Positions 13,914 to 19,907 of a stretch of 22,936 bases of DNA are shown here, one piece after another. The DNA comes from Nitrospirota bacterium (lineage in GTDB: Bacteria > Nitrospirota > Thermodesulfovibrionia > Thermodesulfovibrionales > JdFR-88): positions 1 through 22,936 of the forward strand of contig JAKAMR010000037.1 of NCBI GenBank assembly GCA_021812785.1, given 5' to 3'. The position numbers and the translations under genes are program-made. The notes beneath the pieces are model-generated. The model was not told where the DNA came from and ran no database searches. It saw only the letters and a program-made list of their open reading frames with translations. How positions within the stretch are numbered: the stretch's first letter is position 1; the number at the start of each line of letters is the position of its first letter.

Positions 13914-15023
13914 TTATTTCCCCGAAATGAAATCCCGGACCATTGTTTTTGCGGCCGCGTCGGGAAACTGCCTTGGCGGATGTTTCATGAAATAGGCTGA
14001 GGGAGCGTGCAATATCCCGCCCACCCTGCGGTCCAGGGCAAGCTGCATGCACCGGATCGCGTCTATTACAACGCCAGCGCTGTTTGGCGAATCCTCCACC
14101 GAAAGCCGCAGCTCCAGGTCTATGGGGATGTTGCCGAAGATGCGCGCCTCCATGCGGATGAAACAGACCTTGTTGTCGTGAAGCCAGGGCACATAATCGG
14201 ATGGCCCTATATGTATGTTGTCGGCACTTAACGGGGCGCTCATCTGGCTCTGGACGGACTGTGTTTTCGATATCTTTTTGGACTTAAGCCTGTTGCCGTT
14301 AAGCATATTAAGAAAATCCGTATTGCCCCCCACATTCAGCTGGTAGGTTCTGTCCAGCTTTACGCCCCTGTCCTCAAACAGTTTTGCAAGCGTACGGTGG
14401 ATTATGGTCGCCCCTATCTGGCTTTTAATGTCGTCGCCTATTATGGGCAGTCCTTTTTCCTCGAAACGTCCGGCCCACTCCTCATTGGAGGCTATGAACA
14501 CCGGCATGCAGTTTATGAACCCGGCGTCCGCCTTGAGGGCCTCCCCGGCGTAAAAGCGCACGGCCTGCTCGGAGCCTACCGGCAGATAATTTATCAAAAT
14601 CCGCGCGCCTGTCTTTTTCAGTACGTTTGCTATGCCGGCGGGCTTCCTGCGGGCGGGGATGAACCTCTTTTCCTCCGGATAGTCCTCCATGTGCGCGGAA
14701 AAACCGTCCAGGAGATGGCCCATCTTCACGATGGGGTCTTTTTCTTTGTCTTTTTTGTTAAAAGCGCTGCCGGTTATCCGTTTGGTGCAGTTCGGGGCGG
14801 CGAAGATGGCCTCTGAAAGGGGTTTCCCCACCTTCCTTTTGTCTATATCAAAGGCGGCGGCTACTTCGATATCCCACGGAGCGTATGGGCCTATTTTAAG
14901 GTTCATCAGGCCAAGGTCCGCCTCCGGGTGCCCTGGGCCGAGCCCTTTATAATATTCGATCCCCTGTATAAGAGAGCTCGCGCAATTGCCGACGCCGATG
15001 ACAGCGACTTTTATCTTTGCCAT
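13914..15023 (-). CDS. ino1: Myo-inositol-3-phosphate synthase
   Basis: Converts glucose 6-phosphate to 1L-myo-inositol 1-phosphate (3-phosphate numbering) with bound NAD. The 369-residue protein is the short actinobacterial/archaeal type. It has the NAD-binding loop VIGVGNCASSLIQGIEYY (8-25), the NYLPVGSEQAVRFYA and IGDDIKSQIGATIIHR segments of the active site, and the NVGGNTDFLNM, SPNSAGVVIDAIRC and end regions typical of the family. AAAGGACC lies before the ATG and a promoter lies about 90 bases upstream. Together with the downstream phosphatidyltransferase it forms a two-gene inositol-lipid unit. Confidence 0.95.
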   Translation of the reverse strand: MAKIKVAVIGVGNCASSLIQGIEYYKGLGPGHPEADLGLMNLKIGPYAPWDIEVAAAFDIDKRKVGKPLSEAIFAAPNCTKRITGSAFNKKDKEKDPIVKMGHLLDGFSAHMEDYPEEKRFIPARRKPAGIANVLKKTGARILINYLPVGSEQAVRFYAGEALKADAGFINCMPVFIASNEEWAGRFEEKGLPIIGDDIKSQIGATIIHRTLAKLFEDRGVKLDRTYQLNVGGNTDFLNMLNGNRLKSKKISKTQSVQSQMSAPLSADNIHIGPSDYVPWLHDNKVCFIRMEARIFGNIPIDLELRLSVEDSPNSAGVVIDAIRCMQLALDRRVGGILHAPSAYFMKHPPRQFPDAAAKTMVRDFISGK

Positions 15024-15114
15024 TTGGTCCTTTTTAAGTTTTTTCCCGGTCTTTTTTGCAAAGTTTTTGCTTTTTGTTTTTGATTTCAGGGGCGGCTAAT
15101 GCCAATTTATGAAA

Positions 15115-15143
15115 AATTTACATGACAATAGGGCTAAAGTCAA
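15115..15143 (-). promoter_or_regulatory. Candidate promoter of ino1
   Basis: TTGACT (15138-15143) and TAAATT (15115-15120), 17 bases apart on the minus strand, lie just after the prmC stop. The leader would be about 85 bases and is A-rich. Confidence 0.55.
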
Positions 15144-15163
15144 TAAAGTCTGGAGGGCCAAGG

Positions 15164-16102
15164 TCAATAAACACCGGCGGGGTCCGGCTTCCGGGCTATG
15201 AACACTCTTTCCCAGCCCGCCAGGTCCTTGACTATGTTTTCCACCAGGAGCCCGGCTTGAGTGCACAGCCCGGAAAGAAGTGCGGCATCCGTTCCTCCGG
15301 CCATCTCCAAAAGCAGATATCCTCCAGGTTCAAGGTGCCCCGGGGCCCCGCGTAGGATCTCCTCTGTGAAGAAAAGGCCGCTTTCGCCTCCGCTAAGGGC
15401 GACTCTGGGTTCCCAGCAGCTTACTTCCGGCTCCAACGAGCCTATGAGCCTGTCTTTTATATAAGGGGGATTGGCTGTGATAAGGCCGAAGCGCACCTGC
15501 CCACGATCACCAATAGAGCCATTCATCTGATCACTAGAGACGGCTCCGAAAAGGTCCCCTTTGAGCAGGCGGACGTTCTGTGCGCCGTTTAGCTCCCTGT
15601 TTTTCTCCGCCCAGCCCAGGGCATCTTCGGAGATGTCCACGGCCGTAACTTCTGCATCCGGCAGGTTTTTGGCCAGGGCCAGGGCTATAGCGCCGCTTCC
15701 CGTGCAAAGGTCCAGCACGTTTATGCGCGTTTTCCCGTTCTTGTCCGTGCGGAATTTTTTTGCCAGGGCGAGGGCCTCCCGGACCAGGATCTCGGTTTCA
15801 GGCCTCGGTATGAGCGCGCCGGCCCCCACTTTTATCTCCAGGCCGTAAAACCAGACAAACCCCAGTATGTATTGAAGGGGCTCACGCTTTTTTCGTCTTT
15901 CAAGTATCCCGTTTAATTTCCGGACATCTGCGGATGGCAAAGGCGGGTTGTCCCTGTACAGGATGAGCGTGTCTATGCCAAGGCCGTCTTTAAGGATGGC
16001 GCGGGCCTCTTCTTTTGCTTCTTTGATCCCAATGCCCGCAAGAAAATCGATGGCGTATTTAAGGGCCTCAAGCGCCGTGGCCGTCTGTGGAAGGCCCTTC
16101 AA
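15164..16102 (-). CDS. prmC: Release factor glutamine methyltransferase PrmC
   Basis: Methylates the Gln of the GGQ motif in RF1 and RF2, using S-adenosylmethionine. In 312 residues I see an N-terminal helical domain (1-85), the RPETE element (100-104), the SAM loop DLCTGSG (131-137), the acidic VTAVDIS strand end and the catalytic NPPY (211-214) that holds the Gln side chain. The start is TTG at 16102, with AAGGAG ten bases upstream, and overlaps the end of prfA by 35 bases. prfA-prmC is a conserved pair: the substrate and its modifying enzyme are translated together. A promoter for ino1 follows. Confidence 0.96.
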   Translation of the reverse strand: MKGLPQTATALEALKYAIDFLAGIGIKEAKEEARAILKDGLGIDTLILYRDNPPLPSADVRKLNGILERRKKREPLQYILGFVWFYGLEIKVGAGALIPRPETEILVREALALAKKFRTDKNGKTRINVLDLCTGSGAIALALAKNLPDAEVTAVDISEDALGWAEKNRELNGAQNVRLLKGDLFGAVSSDQMNGSIGDRGQVRFGLITANPPYIKDRLIGSLEPEVSCWEPRVALSGGESGLFFTEEILRGAPGHLEPGGYLLLEMAGGTDAALLSGLCTQAGLLVENIVKDLAGWERVFIARKPDPAGVY

Positions 16103-17174
16103 GGGCTGATATCTCCTTGAGCTTTTCTGTCTGAAAATATGCGATCAGGCTGTCTATCATTTCATCCATCTCCCCTTCCAGGAAGCGGTCCAGCTTGTAG
16201 AGGGTGAGCCCTATCCGGTGATCGGTCACGCGGTTCTGGGGGTAGTTGTACGTCCTTATGCGCTGGCTGCGGTCCCCGGTGCCCACCTGTGATTTTCTCT
16301 CCCGGGCGCGCTCCTGTTCAAGCTTTTCCTGCTCGATCTCGTATATCCTGGCGCGCAGCACCTTCATGGCTTTTTCCCTGTTTTTAAGCTGGGAGCGCTC
16401 ATCCTGGCACTGCACCACTACCCCGGTGGGAATATGGACGATCCTGACAGCAGAATAAGTGGTGTTCACGCTCTGGCCGCCATGCCCTCCCGCGCAAAAG
16501 GTGTCTATCCTGAGATCTTTTTCCTCTACCTTCAGGTCTACGTCTTCAGCTTCTGGCAGCACGGCCACCGTGGCCGCCGAGGTGTGGATCCTTCCGGATG
16601 CCTCAGTGGAGGGAACCCGCTGCACCCTGTGGACCCCGCTTTCGAATTTGAGCCTGCTGAAGGCCCCCTTGCCCTGAATGGAGGCCACTATTTCCTTTAT
16701 GCCGCCAAGGCCCGTGACGCTGGAGTCTATGACTTCCACCTTCCAGCGTTTGACTTCCGCATATTTGGAGTACATCCTGAAGAGCTCCGAAGCAAAAAGC
16801 GCCGCCTCCTCGCCCCCCGTGCCCGCCCTTATCTCAAGGATAACGTTCCTTTCGTCCCGGCGGTCTTTGGGAATGAGCATGAGGGTCAGGTTTTTTTCGA
16901 AATCCGGACGTTCCCGCTTGAGCTCGTCCAGTTCCTCCAGGGCGAGTTTCTTCAGGTCCTCGTCGCCGCTGGCCAGCAGACCCTCGGCCTCTTCCATATC
17001 GGCAAGGAGTTTTTTATACTTCTTTATCTCCTCCGCAAGCGGATAGAGCTCCGCCTGCTCACGGGAGAGTTTCTGATAAAGCTCCCTGTTCTGTATGACT
17101 TCAGGCCTGGAAAGCTCTTCCGTAAGCTCCAGGTAATGCTTTTCCACGCCCTCCAGATTTTCAATAAGTCTCAT
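16068..17174 (-). CDS. prfA: Peptide chain release factor 1
   Basis: RF1 ends translation at UAA and UAG. The 368-residue protein has the N-terminal helical domain, the stop-codon reading motif PxT as P188-S-T190 in [18 protein letters not shown], and the peptidyl-tRNA hydrolysis loop GGHGGQ (229-234). Ser replaces the Ala of E. coli's PAT in the middle of the tripeptide; the specificity-setting Pro and Thr are kept. It begins three bases after the end of the DUF1385 gene, with an AAAAGGTG ribosome site inside that gene's last codons, so the two are co-transcribed. Confidence 0.97.
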   Translation of the reverse strand: MRLIENLEGVEKHYLELTEELSRPEVIQNRELYQKLSREQAELYPLAEEIKKYKKLLADMEEAEGLLASGDEDLKKLALEELDELKRERPDFEKNLTLMLIPKDRRDERNVILEIRAGTGGEEAALFASELFRMYSKYAEVKRWKVEVIDSSVTGLGGIKEIVASIQGKGAFSRLKFESGVHRVQRVPSTEASGRIHTSAATVAVLPEAEDVDLKVEEKDLRIDTFCAGGHGGQSVNTTYSAVRIVHIPTGVVVQCQDERSQLKNREKAMKVLRARIYEIEQEKLEQERARERKSQVGTGDRSQRIRTYNYPQNRVTDHRIGLTLYKLDRFLEGEMDEMIDSLIAYFQTEKLKEISALEGPSTDGHGA

Positions 17175-17176
17175 TT

Positions 17177-18106
17177 TTAAAACACCTTTTCTCCCGATCC
17201 GGACGGGTCTTCTTCAAAAGACATGACCCCTTCAAAGGCCTTAAGAGATACCTCCAGTTGTTTTTCGTCCGGTTCGCCCGTCGTGAGCCTCTGAAGCGCA
17301 AGACCTGGCATCACAAGGAGGCGCACAACGGGGTTTGATTCATACTTTGCGCCCGCCTTGAGCATTTCGTAGGACAGCCCGGCCACGAAGGGCATCAGGG
17401 CAAACCGGGAAAGGAATTTCATATAAAAAGGCCAGTCCCTGGGCACAACAGAGAAAACAAGTATCGAAAGCGCCAGCACTATCAGCAAAAAACTCGTGCC
17501 GCACCGGGGATGCAGAGGGCTCTCCTTTTTGATCTTTTCCATATCCATATGCCCAGCCTCATAGGCGTGTATCACCTTGTGCTCCGCCCCGTGATACTCA
17601 AATATCCTGCCTATCTCCTTCCAGAGGCCGATCGCCCGGATATAAAGAAGAAACAGCACAACGCGGACAACGCCGTCCACCAGGTTGAAAAGAAACCCGC
17701 TGCCGGCAACAGCCGGGATGAACGACCCGGCCAGTTTCGCCGTATAAAGCGGCAGAAAAAGGAAAAGACCCGCCGCCGCCAAAAGGGCGGCTAAAAGAGT
17801 AAACCCCATCTGGACGGGAGAAAGGGGCTTTTCATCTTCCTCCGAGGCCACTCTCGCTGAAAACTCAAGGGCCTTCATGCCCAGAAGGAGCGTGTAAAAG
17901 AGGATAAAGACCCCCCTTATGAAGGGTACCTTCTCACCCGCATGGGTCTTCAGGGGTTCGCTTTTCAGCTTTATGCCCCCGCCAGGCTGCCTTACCGCCA
18001 CGGCCCAGCCCTTGCGGGATTTGAACATTACCCCCTCTATTACCGCCTGTCCGCCTATTGCGCTTTGTTTATGCTTTTGTTTATGTTCGTGCTCTTGCAT
18101 TTGCAT
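17177..18106 (-). CDS. DUF1385 (YqhQ-like) membrane protein
   Basis: A membrane protein of unknown function related to Bacillus YqhQ. The family start [15 protein letters not shown] is present near the N-terminus, followed by four to five hydrophobic segments and the conserved [12 protein letters not shown] and [12 protein letters not shown] segments, whose His and Cys residues resemble a metal site. It is very often found beside rpmE and prfA, as here. An in-frame TTG lies upstream at 18136 but falls in the T-tract of the rpmE terminator; the ATG at 18106 or at 18100, after a purine-rich stretch, is preferred. The first 20 residues are Gln/His/Lys-rich ([15 protein letters not shown]) and look like a poorly conserved tail. 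Confidence 0.88.
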   Translation of the reverse strand: MQMQEHEHKQKHKQSAIGGQAVIEGVMFKSRKGWAVAVRQPGGGIKLKSEPLKTHAGEKVPFIRGVFILFYTLLLGMKALEFSARVASEEDEKPLSPVQMGFTLLAALLAAAGLFLFLPLYTAKLAGSFIPAVAGSGFLFNLVDGVVRVVLFLLYIRAIGLWKEIGRIFEYHGAEHKVIHAYEAGHMDMEKIKKESPLHPRCGTSFLLIVLALSILVFSVVPRDWPFYMKFLSRFALMPFVAGLSYEMLKAGAKYESNPVVRLLVMPGLALQRLTTGEPDEKQLEVSLKAFEGVMSFEEDPSGSGEKVF

Positions 18107-18128
18107 CTTCTTTTTTCTGTTTTCCGCT

Positions 18129-18190
18129 AAAAACAAAAGGGGCCGCCGGAGGTATCTTTCTTTTTATCCAAAAAGACCGCCGGCTGCCCC
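18129..18190 (-). terminator. Intrinsic terminator after rpmE
   Basis: On the minus strand GGGGC-t-GCCGG (18180-18190) pairs with CCGGC-GCCCC (18139-18149, one mismatch) over a long T/A-pairing apical part, followed by TTTTGTTTTT (18129-18138). It separates rpmE from the DUF1385-prfA-prmC run, which would need either read-through or its own promoter. Confidence 0.85.
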
Positions 18191-18208
18191 TTATGAATGT
18201 TTTTTAAG

Positions 18209-18421
18209 CTAGCTTTCTTTTTTTGCCGCAGCGTATTTCCTTTTGAACTTCTCCACGCGGCCTTCGGCGTCCACGATCTTCTGCTTGCCGGTGAAGAACG
18301 GGTGGCAGTTGGAGCATATGTCCACGCGGATCTCAGAGGCAGTGGAGCGCGTGGTGAAGGTGTTTCCACAAGCGCAGATCACCTGGACCTCTTTATAGTC
18401 TGGATGTATTCCTTCTTTCAT
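18209..18421 (-). CDS. rpmE: 50S ribosomal protein L31, zinc form
   Basis: A 70-residue L31. The zinc-holding cysteines C16 and C18 (ICACG) and C36 and C39 (DICSNCHPF) make this the C+ form rather than the zinc-free paralogue. The conserved [24 protein letters not shown] core is present in pieces. AAAGGAGGG lies 11 bases before the ATG. It is a single-gene transcript by position, with a promoter upstream and a strong terminator downstream. Confidence 0.98.
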   Translation of the reverse strand: MKEGIHPDYKEVQVICACGNTFTTRSTASEIRVDICSNCHPFFTGKQKIVDAEGRVEKFKRKYAAAKKES

Positions 18422-18457
18422 GACAGTTAAATCCCTCCTTTTATCATCTAGTCTTTT

Positions 18458-18487
18458 ATTTTACGGCAAAAGGAAAGCCCATTTCAA
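18458..18487 (-). promoter_or_regulatory. Candidate promoter of rpmE
   Basis: TTGAAA (18482-18487) and TAAAAT (18458-18463) are separated by 18 bases on the minus strand, 37 bases before the rpmE ATG. Both boxes are 5/6 matches. Confidence 0.6.
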
Positions 18488-18535
18488 GTTTCTACCAACT
18501 TTTGGACGAACGCGGAGGATACAATAATGTACCAC

Positions 18536-18565
18536 GTAACATGCGCTTTACATATCTGTTATAAT
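18536..18565 (+). promoter_or_regulatory. Candidate promoter of the methyltransferase gene
   Basis: A perfect TATAAT (18560-18565) has a GTAACA box (18536-18541) 18 bases upstream. A perfect inverted repeat follows 12 bases later. The transcript leader to the methyltransferase start would be about 330 bases. Confidence 0.6.
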
Positions 18566-18577
18566 TTCGCAGAAATA

Positions 18578-18597
18578 CGATCAGAAAAATCTGATCG
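18578..18597. promoter_or_regulatory. Perfect 8-base inverted repeat after the promoter
   Basis: CGATCAGA and TCTGATCG flank an AAAA centre. The position, at about +7 to +26 of the predicted transcript, fits an operator for a dimeric repressor, or the first hairpin of the leader. Confidence 0.6.
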
Positions 18598-18620
18598 CAG
18601 TGGGCTTAAGTTCAGCGCAC

Positions 18621-18690
18621 GTTTTGGGCCGAGGGCAGCGAAACCCAAAAAACTTTACTTAAACCGGTTTGAGGTAAAGAAGCCCAAAAC
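18621..18690 (+). promoter_or_regulatory. Structured leader with mutually exclusive stems
   Basis: GTTTTGGGC (18621-18629) can pair perfectly with GCCCAAAAC (18682-18690), enclosing a CTTTAC/GTAAAG stem (18653-18658, 18674-18679) around AAACCGGTTT. The same left arm can instead pair with CCCAAAA at 18644-18650. Two competing folds are the usual sign of an attenuator or riboswitch-like leader; no known riboswitch class is recognised. Confidence 0.4.
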
Positions 18691-18735
18691 CGGCCAAAAA
18701 TCCGGATGTTCCTATAAGAGGTGAGATGCTCGCTT

Positions 18736-18915
18736 ATGAAATTTATGGATTACGGGTCGCGGGTAGTTCCGTCCCCGGCCCGCATCAGCTACGTTGAGAC
18801 CCGGTTCAGGCGCTTCAGGATCAGGCCGGAAACATCCGATATGGTAAATACCTCTCCCGCTTTCGAGAGAATCGCTCTTTCCCGCAAAGGAGTACTACTG
18901 TCCCGTGGGAAATAA
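18736..18915 (+). CDS. Possible small ORF in the methyltransferase leader
   Basis: An ATG preceded by AGAGGTGAG opens a 59-codon basic reading frame (start MKFMDYGSRVVPSP, many Arg) that ends 11 bases inside the methyltransferase gene, so translational coupling is possible. It resembles no family I know, and the other frames of 18422-18904 hold nothing better. It may be a leader peptide, a gene remnant or chance. Apart from it, the 483-base region 18422-18904 holds only two promoters and the leader structures. Confidence 0.2.
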   Translation: MKFMDYGSRVVPSPARISYVETRFRRFRIRPETSDMVNTSPAFERIALSRKGVLLSRGK

Positions 18916-19624
18916 GGGTAACAAACCATATCTTGTATCATCCCGCTCACTTACAGGTCTCCGTCTTCAATACAGCTTTCACAGAGTGATGAAGGCGGCG
19001 GGCAAATTGCCCAGCGAAGCACAGATACTTGACGTGGGTTTTGGCACAGGTCTTATGATGGAGAGGTTTTTCAGGGCAGGGTTTATGAATCTCTGGGGCG
19101 TGGACCGTTTCAAGAGTCTTCCCGGTATCGGGAATAAACTTGGACCTGACAGGTTCTTTAATAGCTTCATAGAGGATGCCCCGCTTCCGGAAGGTTTCTT
19201 TGATCTTGCCGTGCTTGTGCATGTAATAGAGCATTTTGACGACGCCCGCGCCGCCTTAAGGACGATTAAAAAAGCGCTTAAGCCCGGAGGCCTCATCTAT
19301 ATAATAACCCCTGATGGTGGCAGTCTCAGCCGGCGGGTATTCAAGAGAAACTGGTGGTTTTTCTCCGACCCCACTCATAAGAGTTTTTTCAGTCCGGATT
19401 CGCTCAAGGACCTTCTTGAGTCTGAAGGATTCAGGGTACTTGGGAGCGCAAAGCCCCTTTTTGACAGTTTTACGTCGGACGCCCATTCCGTTCTGGGAGG
19501 CCAAAATTTTCCCCTTTTTTTTGAAGTCCTTGCGGTTTTCCTGCTTTCTTTGGGCTTCCTGCCGCTCAGGGCCACAATTCGAAACTTCAGGCCATCACTT
19601 GAAGTCATTGCCAAGCTTCGTTAG
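18905..19624 (+). CDS. Class I SAM-dependent methyltransferase
   Basis: Transfers a methyl group from S-adenosylmethionine to an unknown acceptor. The 239-residue protein has the SAM loop ILDVGFGTG (41-49), the acidic end of strand 2 (GVDRF, 65-69), the post-motif LVHVIEHFDD (104-113) and ALKPGGLIYIITP (124-136). SDPTHKSFFSPDSLKDLLES is typical of methyltransferases acting on surface polysaccharide or lipid sugars. A hydrophobic stretch (203-222) may touch the membrane. The GTG at 18905 is the only start after an in-frame stop; AAAGGAG lies 12 bases upstream. Just before it, the same frame reads KEYYCPVGNKG, reminiscent of a damaged CxxC zinc ribbon. It is alone on its strand and convergent with the glutamate synthase genes. 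Confidence 0.85.
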   Translation: MGNKGNKPYLVSSRSLTGLRLQYSFHRVMKAAGKLPSEAQILDVGFGTGLMMERFFRAGFMNLWGVDRFKSLPGIGNKLGPDRFFNSFIEDAPLPEGFFDLAVLVHVIEHFDDARAALRTIKKALKPGGLIYIITPDGGSLSRRVFKRNWWFFSDPTHKSFFSPDSLKDLLESEGFRVLGSAKPLFDSFTSDAHSVLGGQNFPLFFEVLAVFLLSLGFLPLRATIRNFRPSLEVIAKLR

Positions 19625-19677
19625 ACATGCCTGCTTTTTAGGACAAACCGGGCGCCAATTGAGAATTTTGCCAGACT

Positions 19678-19717
19678 GGCACTAGCCGGATACCTTCGGG
19701 CACTAGCCGGATACCTT
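19678..19717. repeat. Two-copy 19-base direct repeat, 21-base period
   Basis: GGCACTAGCCGGATACCTT occurs at 19678-19696 and again at 19699-19717 with two bases between. The copies are identical. They lie in the convergent gap 54 bases after the methyltransferase stop. Tandem operator, repeat remnant or recent duplication are all possible. Confidence 0.9.
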
Positions 19718-19873
19718 GAAGAAACGGGTGCCGGGTTTATCGCCAAACTTGCGCTTATATAAGAGTTTCTGACGTAGTCCGGTTCCTATCTGAATTTTAC
19801 TGACGTTTTGGGGTATGGGGCTCGGCCCTATACTTTAAAGGCCGCGCTGGCATGAAGCCCGAGCGGAAAATAC

Positions 19874-19901
19874 GGGCGGGATTAATTAAAAAACCCCGCC
19901 C
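19874..19901 (-). terminator. GC-rich hairpin after the glutamate synthase gene
   Basis: GGGCGGG (19874-19880) pairs with CCCGCCC (19895-19901), seven bases from the stop codon of the fused glutamate synthase gene. The stretch after it on the minus strand is only moderately T-rich, so it is a probable rather than a classic terminator. Confidence 0.55.
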
Positions 19902-19907
19902 CTCTGC

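Larger units (their letters stand above)
19625..19907. other. Convergent intergenic region with several inverted repeats
   Basis: No gene was found. The region holds a 19-base direct repeat pair, an imperfect inverted repeat around it (about 19644-19655 and 19727-19738), a nested GCTCGG/CCGAGC (19820-19825, 19859-19864) with CGGCC/GGCCG inside, and the GC hairpin next to the glutamate synthase stop. Terminator functions for both convergent transcripts probably lie here. Confidence 0.5.

Noticed and set aside
16434..17180. A 248-codon plus-strand frame opposite prfA
   Set aside because: Antisense shadow of a conserved gene; no ribosome site or recognisable domain.
18813..18835. A GGATCAGGCCGGAA stretch resembling the SRP RNA loop consensus
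   Set aside because: The adjoining GGAAGCAGC part and pairing flanks of SRP RNA are absent.
19677..19698. TGGCAC, a possible sigma54 -24 box
   Set aside because: No TTGC follows at the required spacing; the TGGCAC is only part of the direct repeat.
19678..19717. CRISPR-like array
   Set aside because: Only two copies separated by two bases, no spacers and no cas genes.
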